NCBI RefSeq assembly: GCF_001563475.1
Contig: NZ_LPUT01000001.1
Span: 372,001 to 436,000, forward strand
Source of the DNA: Sporosarcina sp. HYO08
Lineage (GTDB): Bacteria > Bacillota > Bacilli > Bacillales_A > Planococcaceae
Length of the DNA stretch: 64,000 bases
Direction of reading: 5' to 3'
Both the position numbers and the translations under genes were made by a program. The notes under the pieces are model-generated. The model was not told the DNA's origin. It worked only from the letters and a program-made list of their open reading frames with translations, and did no database searches. Below are positions 41,901 to 49,300 of this stretch, in pieces (the stretch's first letter is position 1; each line of letters starts with the position of its first letter).

Positions 41901-42344
41901 ATGCGATACGCAACGGAAGAAGCGTTCGGATTGTCGCCACGTGACATTGAGATTGCCGAAGACATTATCGGCATGAAGGCGACGAAGACGACATTCAAAG
42001 AGATTGCGGAAAAGCATTCGATTAGTGACCGCCAATTGCGGAACATTCGACGTCAAAAGGTTTTCCGTGAATATATTCGAGAACGGACGCTTGAACGTTT
42101 TGAAGATGAACAAGGCGACATTCTTGCCGTACTTGTCGCAAAGGCGAAGCAAGGAAACATGAAGGCTATCCAAATTTATACGGATATTGTCGGCTTGAAA
42201 CGTCCAAATCAAATCGAAGTCAAAACGGAACTTCGCCGATCTACACGGGATTTGAGCAACGAAGAATTGGAAGCGGAATTTGCTTCGATTCAAGCCGAAC
42301 TTGCCGAACTACTTGGCAAAGACGAAGAACAAATATTGAACTAA
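41901..42344 (+). CDS. Phage HTH protein resembling small terminase subunits (phBC6A51-like)
   Basis: This 147-residue protein has an N-terminal helix-turn-helix (about 20-60, MKATKTTFKEIAEKHSISDRQLRNIRRQKVF), a helical middle (AKQGNMKAIQIYTDIVGLKRP) and an acidic Glu-rich tail. The layout resembles phBC6A51-family proteins and phage small terminase subunits, which recognise packaging sites. Family placement is from memory of the pattern and is tentative. The ATG at 41901 has GGGGGTG six bases upstream; the earlier ATG at 41886 overlaps the XRE gene and is less likely. Confidence 0.65.
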   Translation: MRYATEEAFGLSPRDIEIAEDIIGMKATKTTFKEIAEKHSISDRQLRNIRRQKVFREYIRERTLERFEDEQGDILAVLVAKAKQGNMKAIQIYTDIVGLKRPNQIEVKTELRRSTRDLSNEELEAEFASIQAELAELLGKDEEQILN

Positions 42345-42361
42345 AAAAGGGGGAAACCATT

Positions 42362-42967
42362 ATGAAGCTAATCAAGAACGAAAAATTAGAAAAGATCAAT
42401 GCAAGGTTGAAAGAAGTTGAAGCCAAGCGGGACGCAATTCAATCGGAAGTTGACGAAATCGAAGCGGCACTTTCCCAATCGGTTGCACTTTACGCAATGG
42501 GCGAAGTTGACGAAAAGGATATTCAAGCGGCAAAACAATTGTTGCACGAAAAGAAGATCGAGTTTGCGGAAGTGGAAGAAATGATTTCGAGAATTCGAGC
42601 GGTTCGCAAGACGGTCGCAATCGAATCAATTCCGTTTGTCAAAGAATCCCGTAAAAAGAAGGTTGCGGCGATTCAAAAGAAGTATGTCGATCAAATCGAA
42701 CACGTTCACAAAGCACGTGCGAAATTCCTTGAAGAACTTGCGGCACTTGGGAAGATCAAGAACGAAGTCGGGTCGATCAACTTCGAATATAACGATCTAA
42801 TGCAAGAACTTGGCGGAAAAGGCGACGTTTACGGAGCGGCGATCAATGAAAGAACGGTCATTTCTGGCGGCTTCACTTCGCCAACGTATTGTCTTGGTGT
42901 AGACGAAAGAACGCAAAAACAATCATATGCTTCGGGAAGTGTCCCGCACGGATTAGGGGGGAACTAA
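42362..42967 (+). CDS. Coiled-coil protein of unknown function in the element
   Basis: The product is 201 residues. Residues 3-40 and 60-95 form strong coiled coils (LEKINARLKEVEAKRDAIQSEV, ARAKFLEELAALGKIKNEV further on). The last 50 residues are Gly-rich and probably disordered (GGKGDVYGAAINERTVISGG). There is no signal peptide, membrane segment or recognised motif. Phage capsid-scaffold or host-interaction roles are possible, but nothing in the sequence decides. AAAGGGGG is its ribosome binding site. It is part of the plus-strand operon, two bases ahead of the next gene. Confidence 0.75.
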   Translation: MKLIKNEKLEKINARLKEVEAKRDAIQSEVDEIEAALSQSVALYAMGEVDEKDIQAAKQLLHEKKIEFAEVEEMISRIRAVRKTVAIESIPFVKESRKKKVAAIQKKYVDQIEHVHKARAKFLEELAALGKIKNEVGSINFEYNDLMQELGGKGDVYGAAINERTVISGGFTSPTYCLGVDERTQKQSYASGSVPHGLGGN

Positions 42968-42969
42968 TT

Positions 42970-43257
42970 ATGAAAAAGATTCAATATGACAATTTGAACT
43001 ATACACCGCCAAAACGATCGGCGATCGACGAATTCGCCCAATGGTATGAAGAAAATGGAACGAGCAAGCCGAATGACACGCCTTCAAGCGATTCGGTCGA
43101 AAGTCTTCGTAAGGCATACGAGCAAGACCCGTCTTCATTGAACGGCTTGCAACTAATGTCTTTAGGCTTTGCCGATCTTAACGCCGAACAAGAAATGAAT
43201 TCGAAAGCACATCGAAAGGCGGCGAATGATTATCACCACAAGGACGGCGACGAATAA
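42970..43257 (+). CDS. Small hypothetical protein in the element operon
   Basis: The product is 95 residues and hydrophilic, with a charged mixed composition (MKKIQYDNLNYTPPKRSA at the start; DDYHHKDGDE-like acidic and His-containing end). AGGGGGG lies seven bases ahead of the ATG at 42970, and the gene starts two bases after its neighbour's stop, indicating an operon. I do not recognise the family. Confidence 0.7.
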   Translation: MKKIQYDNLNYTPPKRSAIDEFAQWYEENGTSKPNDTPSSDSVESLRKAYEQDPSSLNGLQLMSLGFADLNAEQEMNSKAHRKAANDYHHKDGDE

Positions 43258-43337
43258 GGCTTTGATATATGTTGGAACGATTCGGGGACGCTTGCGAGCG
43301 TTCCTTTTTTAATTCCAACGAAAAGGGGGGTCGGGGA

Positions 43338-43661
43338 ATGCGGGACATTACAGATCAAGTCATGAATGAATCGGAATTCGATTTTGTCGGTGATAAATAC
43401 TTCGAAAGATTCAAGGGGAGATCGTTTCCCGAAGGTCTTGGAAAATCGAAAAAAGCGGTTTGGGTGGATTTGTACGAACTAATGAATGAACGTCGGAATC
43501 ACGCATTGCAGATGTTTGAAAATGAACCGAACAAGACGGTGTTCGACGTTGCAACAATCACCTTGCTTCCTGTTCGTGTTGTAAAGCGATTGAAGCAGGA
43601 GTTCGAACAAAGAATCGATTGGCTACGCCGCAACTATTTAGGCGAATCATTCGACGATTAA
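43338..43661 (+). CDS. Hypothetical 107-residue protein in the element operon
   Basis: The ATG at 43338 follows GGGGGGTCGGGGA. The protein is acidic and helical. A segment KTVFDVATITLLPVRVVKRLKQEFEQRI near the C-terminus could form a helix-turn-helix, hinting at DNA binding, but this is weak. No family recognised. An in-frame extension from 43269 is rejected for lack of a ribosome binding site. Confidence 0.7.
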   Translation: MRDITDQVMNESEFDFVGDKYFERFKGRSFPEGLGKSKKAVWVDLYELMNERRNHALQMFENEPNKTVFDVATITLLPVRVVKRLKQEFEQRIDWLRRNYLGESFDD

Positions 43662-43690
43662 ATAAAAATGGGGAAGGGGGGTTATCAATT

Positions 43691-44326
43691 ATGTTTGTAA
43701 GAAATATTGGGGTTGTAACATTCGAAGCACAAAACGAGAATCACGGGAAACTGATGAAATATTTCTATCGAAAGAACGGTTGGCATGGACTTCGTAAGTT
43801 CAATTCGTTCAAGGATAACGGCGACGGGACAGTCACTTTGTTTTTGATTAGAGGTTATGAAACAATCATTTCAGCCGAATGCTTGCCATTGGTCTTGGAA
43901 ACGTCAAAAGTAAGTATCTCAATCAAAATGAGCGGCATTTATGCGACAACCCGAATCAAAGAGAAGACGACGGATTTGCACCGATTGTTCATGCGTGAGG
44001 AACTTGCGAAATATGAAGGTTTCGAAAAGGAAACGGGAATGTCGATTCAAGTCAATCACAGAAATGAGAATCCGCTTGACAACCGATTGTCGAACTTGGA
44101 AGTCGTCACCGACCGAGAGAATTATTTAAAGTACCAATTGAACCACGCAAAAGGTTATTACAAAACACCAAGCGGCAAGTTTGAAGTAAAGTTCAGAAAT
44201 AAGAACGTCGGAACATTCGAAACCGAAGCGGAAGCAAGAAAAGCATACGTTCATGCCGTGAAAAAAGAGATCAAGCGGCTTGAAGAAATACGAATGAATT
44301 GGTTAAAGTCGAATGGTCACTTATAA
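43691..44326 (+). CDS. HNH endonuclease with C-terminal AP2-like DNA-binding domain
   Basis: This 211-residue protein has an HNH_3-type core around residues 97-140 (LHRLFMREEL, VNHRNENPLDNRLSNLEVVT, the conserved N-H-N residues present) and an AP2/ERF-like segment at 156-190 (GYYKTPSGKFEVKFRNKNVGTFETEAEARKAY). The combination is that of free-standing phage HNH homing endonucleases. It may be a passenger gene. AAGGGGGG precedes the ATG at 43691. The last gene of the plus-strand operon; about 890 bases without a supported gene follow. Confidence 0.85.
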   Translation: MFVRNIGVVTFEAQNENHGKLMKYFYRKNGWHGLRKFNSFKDNGDGTVTLFLIRGYETIISAECLPLVLETSKVSISIKMSGIYATTRIKEKTTDLHRLFMREELAKYEGFEKETGMSIQVNHRNENPLDNRLSNLEVVTDRENYLKYQLNHAKGYYKTPSGKFEVKFRNKNVGTFETEAEARKAYVHAVKKEIKRLEEIRMNWLKSNGHL

Positions 44327-45157
44327 TCGAACTTGGGGACGTTGGAATGACGTTTCCCCTATTACATATTTAAGCGTTGAAGAAACGCAATAGATCGAAT
44401 TAGAAACGAATTGTTGAAGCGTTGGGCACTTCGTTTGTAAATACGAATCATAAATTCCCCGCAAGACGTGCCGTTTGTGTTCCGATATGTCCGAAACTTC
44501 CGCAACAAGGAAACGACGCAACGCCTAGAGCCGCAAGGGATAGAGCCGTTTTACATGTCGATCTAATTGGACAAAGCGGAAGTCGGGTTGAATCGTTGAA
44601 CGTCGTTCACTTTCAAATCGTTGAATAATATAATCGAATATCAATTGCGACGAATCACTTTATAACATGACCGCAATCACGACGAAAAGGTATTACAAAC
44701 GTTGGTAGATCAAGGCGGACGAAATGTCTTCCGTCGTATAAATCTAATTATACGCCGAATAAATGTAATGCGAATGTCAACGTGAACTGTATCGAAGCAA
44801 GCACGAACCGCATTGCGTTTGACATTAGATTACTGATTGATATGACGTGTTGTCTTCCGTATGAATATTCACCGCATGTTATAACGCCACACGAAGCCAT
44901 ACAAGCCGCCATATATCGTTGCTATCCAATCCACGACCCAAGCATTCGGAATCGTTTTCAAGCGACGTCAAGCAAGCACACGAAGCGTCAAGCATGAAGC
45001 AACACGGCGGAATATTTTTAGGGGGGTACACGGGGGGGACGGGGGGTCTATTCTGCCGCAGAAGGTGAATCGAAAATATACATACCAAATTTTGAAATGT
45101 CGGGTCATGCGTTTGCAATCGAATGACATATCGTAACAAAAGTATGCCACGTGGCAC
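44327..45157. other. Long untranslated stretch inside the element
   Basis: No reading frame here has both a ribosome binding site and protein-like content. Two open frames (44422-44628 and 44782-44997, plus strand) use element-like codons but lack start signals. It contains the G-rich cluster at 45014-45050 and a perfect palindrome TGCCACGTGGCA (45145-45156). It may hold a degraded gene, a noncoding RNA or a packaging/origin sequence; the sequence alone does not tell. Confidence 0.5.
45019..45048 (+). other. G-tract cluster, candidate quadruplex or packaging site
   Basis: Three runs of six, seven and six G within 30 bases (GGGGGGTACACGGGGGGGAC, then GGGGGG). The seven-G run could split to give four GGG tracts. 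Similar G-rich sequences occur near phage packaging genes, but that link is only suggestive. Confidence 0.4.
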
Positions 45158-45158
45158 A

Positions 45159-45192
45159 AAAGAAAAAGACGCCGCCCACATGGGTGACGCCT
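45159..45192 (-). terminator. Terminator after the recombinase gene
   Basis: On the minus strand GGCGUCACCC pairs with GGGCGGCGUC (two G-U pairs, one mismatch), followed by UUUUUCUUUU. Confidence 0.65.
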
Positions 45193-45213
45193 GCGTTTGG
45201 TTTGAACCGAATC

Positions 45214-46734
45214 TTACATACGAATAAATTCGACCTTGCCGCTTGCATATATCCGAACTTCACGGAAGACTTTTCGGAGGAAATCTTGCTTGCGTTCAAT
45301 CGAAAGATCGGACGTATCTTCCCGCAAGTATTGTTCGATCGTTTCATTCAATATTTCTTCGGTAAATTCGTTGTCTTGAATGTCAACGAGAAGTGCGGCG
45401 GTTTCTTCCCGTACTTTCAACAAATGTTCTTCTTTGTCTTTCAGTTCCTTCAATTGATTGCGAATATCATCTTCGTCCACAAGATCGGCATTATTCGTCA
45501 TGAAGTCGAGAAGACGCTTCCGCCCCGTTTTGATTCGTTCAAGTTCATTGTCAATTCGTTGAAGTTCGGATTCTTCGAATGAAAGGGAAGCTTCGTTGTC
45601 AACGCTTGCGGCGGTTTCGGATAACGCTTGCCCCTTCGTTGACATTAGATTGACGAATTGTTCCCAAACGAAGGCGTCGAGGTCTTCGCATTTGATTTTG
45701 TTGCCGCAACCTTGAAACTTCGTCCCCGCTTGACTTTTGAAATCGGTATATTCAAAGACATAACGACCCCAATTCTTCGCACGGCGTCCCGTCATGGTGT
45801 TGCCACAATCGCCACAACGAACCATTCCGCTTAATAGATACGTGTTTTTCGGTTGACCTGCCCAACGGCGACGGGATTCTTGCATTAGTTGTTGAGCATA
45901 TTCGAACGTTTTCGTGTCGATAATTGCGGGAACTTCGACCCCAATCCATTCTTCACGGGGGCGTAAGGTCATTCGAACTTTGTCTTCATCATCTTCTTTA
46001 TATTTATTGGCAAGCATTCCTTCGGTGTTCCATTTGTTGTGATAGAACGTTCCTGTATACGTTTCATTCATTAGGATTTGACGAACGACTTGCCTATGCC
46101 ATTTTCCGACCCGTCTTTTCGTTGGTATTCCTTTATCGGTCAAGTAATTTGCGATTCCATTTATGCCACGTACCCGACCCATTGGATTCGTGAACAATTC
46201 GAAGATCAATTCCACGACTTTCGATTCGGATTCACATATTTCCATTTCGCCCGCTTCTTTGTTGAACTGATATCCGTAAACCTTGACGTCCTTCACGACT
46301 TTTCCTTGCTTCGCTTTTTCACGGCGACCCCGTGTCATTCGTTCATTGATCTTCGCTTTTTCGAATTCGGCGACCGCCCCCCGCATTTGATAGAAAAGCA
46401 TTCCTTCGGGGGACTTCGCATAATCGCCATTGACGAAAACCAATTCCGCACGTTTTTCGATTTCTTCGGATACGATCAATTGATTCATTAGTTTACGGGA
46501 TAGGCGGTCGGGGTCGTAGACGATCACCTTGCGAATCAATCCATCCCGAATGTCATTCCGCAATTTCGACAATGCGGGACGTTCAAGGAATTCCCCCGAG
46601 TACCCGTCATCTACATATTCCATTGTTTCCGCATTGCTTCCCGCCTTTTGCATACATTGGCGAATTTGATCTTTAAGAGAGTAACCGCTTTTCGCTTGTT
46701 CTTCTGTACTGACACGTGCGTATAGTGCTATCAT
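45214..46734 (-). CDS. spoIVCA: Large serine recombinase, SpoIVCA-type site-specific recombinase
   Basis: This 506-residue recombinase has an N-terminal resolvase domain with the catalytic Ser9 in LYARVSTEEQAKSGYSL and the conserved Arg in YDPDRLSRKLMNQL. The recombinase domain (about 160-270, GINGIANYLTDKGIPTKRRVGKWHRQVVRQILMNETYTG), a zinc ribbon (CGDCGNTMTGRR ... GCGNKIKC, about 305-350) and a coiled coil (about 385-455) follow. It is the only recombinase in the element, and the element splits sigK, so it should excise the element in the mother cell. Transcribed in the same direction as sigK. AAGGGGA lies upstream of the ATG, inside an overlapping ORF. Confidence 0.93.
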   Translation of the reverse strand: MIALYARVSTEEQAKSGYSLKDQIRQCMQKAGSNAETMEYVDDGYSGEFLERPALSKLRNDIRDGLIRKVIVYDPDRLSRKLMNQLIVSEEIEKRAELVFVNGDYAKSPEGMLFYQMRGAVAEFEKAKINERMTRGRREKAKQGKVVKDVKVYGYQFNKEAGEMEICESESKVVELIFELFTNPMGRVRGINGIANYLTDKGIPTKRRVGKWHRQVVRQILMNETYTGTFYHNKWNTEGMLANKYKEDDEDKVRMTLRPREEWIGVEVPAIIDTKTFEYAQQLMQESRRRWAGQPKNTYLLSGMVRCGDCGNTMTGRRAKNWGRYVFEYTDFKSQAGTKFQGCGNKIKCEDLDAFVWEQFVNLMSTKGQALSETAASVDNEASLSFEESELQRIDNELERIKTGRKRLLDFMTNNADLVDEDDIRNQLKELKDKEEHLLKVREETAALLVDIQDNEFTEEILNETIEQYLREDTSDLSIERKQDFLRKVFREVRIYASGKVEFIRM

Positions 46735-46867
46735 TGTTCAGTCGCTTCCCCTTTCGTATTGAATCTTTTATTGCGGTGTAAACGTCAACTATTGATTGGT
46801 CGGTTGCGTCGTCTTCGATTATGATGGGAAATAATTTGCTTGCGGAGATATAACCTTTCTTGCTCAT
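46673..46867 (-). CDS. Small ORF overlapping the recombinase start; candidate directionality or regulatory protein
   Basis: The product is 64 residues (ATG 46867, GGGGGTGA eight bases upstream). The N-terminal 45 residues look structured (MSKKGYISASKLFPIIIEDD, DQSIVDVYTAIKDSIRKG), and the basic C-terminus overlaps the first 62 bases of the recombinase gene in another frame. Coupled translation is likely. Small proteins encoded beside large serine integrases often set recombination direction, but no similarity to a known factor is visible, so this is a proposal. Confidence 0.6.
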   Translation of the reverse strand: MSKKGYISASKLFPIIIEDDATDQSIVDVYTAIKDSIRKGKRLNNDSTIRTCQYRRTSEKRLLS

Positions 46868-46990
46868 GGAGAACGTCACCCCCGTAATTTTTTCGTGTTG
46901 CTCAATTTCACTTGTGGGTCATGAATCGGTTATTGTGACGTTTGTTATGAAGTTTGAAGTAGATTGATTGTTGCGTGGTATTTTATAACG

Positions 46991-47350
46991 CTACCCATTT
47001 GACTTTACATTCTCGTTTTCAATACAGCGTGCAGCGTAAGTCGCCAACTTTGTTTTGCGGTCGGGTGTAAAACTATTGACCGCTTTCATTAAACCGATCG
47101 TTCCAATTGAAATATAATCGTCTAAAAGCTCGTGCTTTGGATGGAATTTTTTTACGATATGTGCGACAAGCCGCATATTGCGCTCAATGAGTTCGTCTTT
47201 TGCATCCTCGTCACCTTCTGCTAGGCGTCTCAAACAGTCCGCTTCTTCTTCTCGAGACAGGGGACGTTGAAATGCCTGCCCCCGGATATAACCGATCATT
47301 GCAGGAATCTCAAGCCACATTTGAACAAAAGCCATTACTAACCCGCTCAT
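46991..47350 (-). CDS. sigK: sigK 5' segment: N-terminal half of pro-sigma-K
   Basis: The first 113 residues of sigma-K end at 47013; the last six codons before the stop at 46991 are element sequence. The start has AGGAGG seven bases upstream. A hydrophobic pro-sequence (MSGLVMAFVQMWLEIPAMIG) precedes LSREEEADCL, as expected for pro-sigma-K that is cleaved by the SpoIVFB protease. Regions 1.2-2 include ERNMRLVAHIVKKF, DDYISIGTIGLMKAV and KLATYAARCIENE. A CATACAAC hexamer-like match to sigma-E -10 elements lies near 47370 but is too close to the start to be certain. Corresponds to B. subtilis spoIVCB. Confidence 0.93.
   Translation of the reverse strand: MSGLVMAFVQMWLEIPAMIGYIRGQAFQRPLSREEEADCLRRLAEGDEDAKDELIERNMRLVAHIVKKFHPKHELLDDYISIGTIGLMKAVNSFTPDRKTKLATYAARCIENENVKSNG
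47005..47022. other. Attachment site at the right end of the element (sigK N-terminal side)
   Basis: Minus-strand context GAAAACGAGAATGTAAAG, core CGA at 47013-47015. Joining to the left core restores Ile-Glu-Asn-Glu-Ile-Leu-Met in frame. Confidence 0.88.
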
Positions 47351-47652
47351 AAGTCCACCTCCTGTGTCGTTGTATGACAGCATATGCGGTCAGCTCTTGC
47401 TGTATCACCGTTTTTTTCGTCGGACAAGCGAAGAAGGGCTGTCTACATCTGACTTTTTTCACAAGGTAGAATGGCGATGCTTAGATGGGGACAGTTTCGT
47501 ATTGATTGGGGGAAATTCATTGCATTCAAATCCTAACTGTTTGAATAAAAACAATTTTTCTGGATTCATTTGATGCTTGTCTAAATATGGTATGTACGAT
47601 AAGCGGTTGTGTTATAATCGTTTCAGAATTAGTCTTACATCGGAGTGATTGC
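47351..47652. other. Divergent intergenic region between sigK and the yqeG homolog
   Basis: It contains the sigK ribosome binding site and, on the plus strand, a TATAAT at 47613-47618 that can serve yqeG. Sporulation promoters for sigK are expected here, but I could not place a well-spaced -35/-10 pair. No other gene seen. Confidence 0.5.
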
Positions 47653-48168
47653 GTGTACAAAAAATTTTTACCGGATGAATATGTGAAAGATATTTTTCAA
47701 ATAAAACCGGAAAAGCTAAAAGCAATGGGAATTAAGGGAATTATCACCGATCTTGATAACACGCTAGTGGAGTGGGATCGTCCGTTGGCAACGCCGAAGC
47801 TCATTGACTGGTTTGAGTCAATGAAACAAGCAGGTATTCATATTACAGTCGTTTCAAATAACAATGAACAGCGTGTCAAAGCTTTTTGTGATCCGCTAGG
47901 AATTCCATTTATTCATGACGCTAGAAAGCCGTTGCAAAAGGCGTTTAAAAAAGCGATCGCAGATACAGAGATGAAAAAAGAAGAAATGGTCATGATTGGC
48001 GATCAGCTTCTCACAGATGTGTTCGGCGGCAATCGCCATGGCCTTCATACCATTCTTGTTGTACCCGTCGCAAAATCAGATGGTTTTTTCACGCGCTTCA
48101 ACAGAATGATTGAAAGACGAATTATGGCCAAGCTAAAGCGTGAAGGGTTGATCAAGTGGGAGGAATAA
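47653..48168 (+). CDS. yqeG: YqeG family HAD IIIA-type phosphatase
   Basis: This 171-residue HAD-superfamily protein has motif I in ITDLDNTLVEWD (about 33), motif II TVVSNN (about 68), a Lys in RKPLQKAF and motif III MIGDQLLTDVFGGNRHG (about 118). YqeG-type enzymes are related to mitochondrial phosphatidylglycerophosphate phosphatase PTPMT/Gep4, so a phospholipid phosphatase role is possible. The GTG start at 47653 follows GGAGTGA. It leads the conserved yqeG-yqeH-aroE cluster. Confidence 0.9.
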   Translation: MYKKFLPDEYVKDIFQIKPEKLKAMGIKGIITDLDNTLVEWDRPLATPKLIDWFESMKQAGIHITVVSNNNEQRVKAFCDPLGIPFIHDARKPLQKAFKKAIADTEMKKEEMVMIGDQLLTDVFGGNRHGLHTILVVPVAKSDGFFTRFNRMIERRIMAKLKREGLIKWEE

Positions 48169-48170
48169 AT

Positions 48171-49271
48171 ATGGAAGAACTAACATGCATCGGCTGTGGA
48201 ATTGCGATCCAAACGGAGAATCCGAAAGCCGAAGGATATGCACCGCCAGCTTCTCTCGAAAAGGAAGATGTCATTTGCCAAAGATGTTTTAGACTGCGGA
48301 ATTACAATGAACTGCAGCCTGTTTCATTATCTGGCGATGACTTTTTAGCCATTCTCAATGGAATCGGAGAAAAAGAGGGGATCGTTGTTAAAATCGTAGA
48401 TATATTTGATTTTAACGGCAGCTGGATTAACGGTCTTCAACGCTTCGTTGGTAATAAAGAGATCTTATTGATCGGCAATAAAGTCGATGTTTTGCCAAAA
48501 GCAGTGAACCGCAATCGATTAATCCATTGGATGAAAACGGAAGCGGCCAAACTCGGATTAAAGCCGGTCGATGTCCTGCTCGTCTCTGCCCATAAAGGCG
48601 AGGGAATGGATGAAGCGCTGCAAGCAATTGATCAAATTCGCCGAGGAAAAGATGTCTTTGTAGTGGGCTGTACAAATGTTGGAAAGTCCACATTTATTAA
48701 TCGGATTATTAAAAGTGCAACGGGCATCGGAGAAGTCATTACAACCTCTCATTTTCCAGGAACGACACTTGATTTAGTGGAGATTCCATTGGATGATGGA
48801 CAGGCGATTTTCGATACACCAGGCATTATTAATGATCATCAAATCGCACATCATTTAGAACCGCAAGATTTAAAGGCAATCACGCCGAAAAAAGAATTAA
48901 AACCAAAAGTATTTCAATTGAATGCTGAACAAACGCTTTTCATTGGCGGATTGGCAAGATTTGATTTTTTAAGCGGTGATCGGTCTTCCTTTTCGATTCA
49001 TGTATCAAATGCATTGCCGATCCATCGGACGAAATTAGAAAACGCGGATGCGCTGTATGAGAAGCATATTGGTGAAATGTTAGCTCCGCCATCGCCGCAG
49101 TCGCTTGAAAAACTTCCGCCTTTTGTACGTCATGAATTTTCCATACGAAAAGCAAAAACGGATATTGTCATTTCAGGGCTTGGCTGGATCACGATACAAC
49201 ATCCAAATGTGGTCGTCGCTGTACACGCGCCGCGCGGAGTGGATATTGTTTTACGGCCATCATTGATCTAA
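48171..49271 (+). CDS. yqeH: Circularly permuted ribosome biogenesis GTPase YqeH
   Basis: This 366-residue cpGTPase has an N-terminal zinc finger (CIGCGI ... CQRCFRLRNY), then permuted G motifs: G4 GNKVDVLPK (about 104), G5 VSAHKG, G1 GCTNVGKSTFINRI (about 163), and G3 IFDTPGI near 220. The C-terminal domain is probably RNA-binding. YqeH is needed for 30S subunit assembly. It overlaps the end of yqeG in leader only, with GGGAGG ahead of the ATG at 48171. Confidence 0.94.
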   Translation: MEELTCIGCGIAIQTENPKAEGYAPPASLEKEDVICQRCFRLRNYNELQPVSLSGDDFLAILNGIGEKEGIVVKIVDIFDFNGSWINGLQRFVGNKEILLIGNKVDVLPKAVNRNRLIHWMKTEAAKLGLKPVDVLLVSAHKGEGMDEALQAIDQIRRGKDVFVVGCTNVGKSTFINRIIKSATGIGEVITTSHFPGTTLDLVEIPLDDGQAIFDTPGIINDHQIAHHLEPQDLKAITPKKELKPKVFQLNAEQTLFIGGLARFDFLSGDRSSFSIHVSNALPIHRTKLENADALYEKHIGEMLAPPSPQSLEKLPPFVRHEFSIRKAKTDIVISGLGWITIQHPNVVVAVHAPRGVDIVLRPSLI

Positions 49272-49300
49272 AGGGGAAGTTTTCAAAGGGGGAATTGTTG

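Larger units (their letters stand above)
40207..47012. mobile_element. Skin-like sigK intervening element, about 6.8 kb, serine-recombinase type
   Basis: The element separates the two in-frame halves of sigK at the same conserved IENE-ILM position as the B. subtilis skin element. Contents: an HNH nuclease (minus), a control region, a plus-strand operon of six ORFs (XRE regulator, terminase-small-like HTH protein, coiled-coil protein, two unknown ORFs, HNH/AP2 endonuclease), an untranslated stretch, and the recombinase with a small upstream ORF (minus). There are no structural phage genes, lysis genes, replication protein or toxin-antitoxin pair that I can recognise. Precise excision would remove 6806 bp and restore a 233-codon sigK. 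Boundaries rest on the 3-bp shared core, so they are exact to within that core. Confidence 0.92.

Noticed and set aside
44422..44628. 68-codon plus-strand ORF in the noncoding part of the element
   Set aside because: TTG start without ribosome binding site and no recognisable domain; possibly a relic, so not called.
44782..44997. 71-codon plus-strand ORF ahead of the G-tract cluster
   Set aside because: GTG start without ribosome binding site; no motif.
45151..46491. Several plus-strand ORFs across the recombinase gene
   Set aside because: They are antisense shadows of the serine recombinase, which has full domain content on the minus strand.
40210..47017. AGAAT shared by both element ends as a longer 5-bp crossover core
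   Set aside because: Joining at AGAAT puts the sigK halves out of frame; only the CGA alignment restores the protein.
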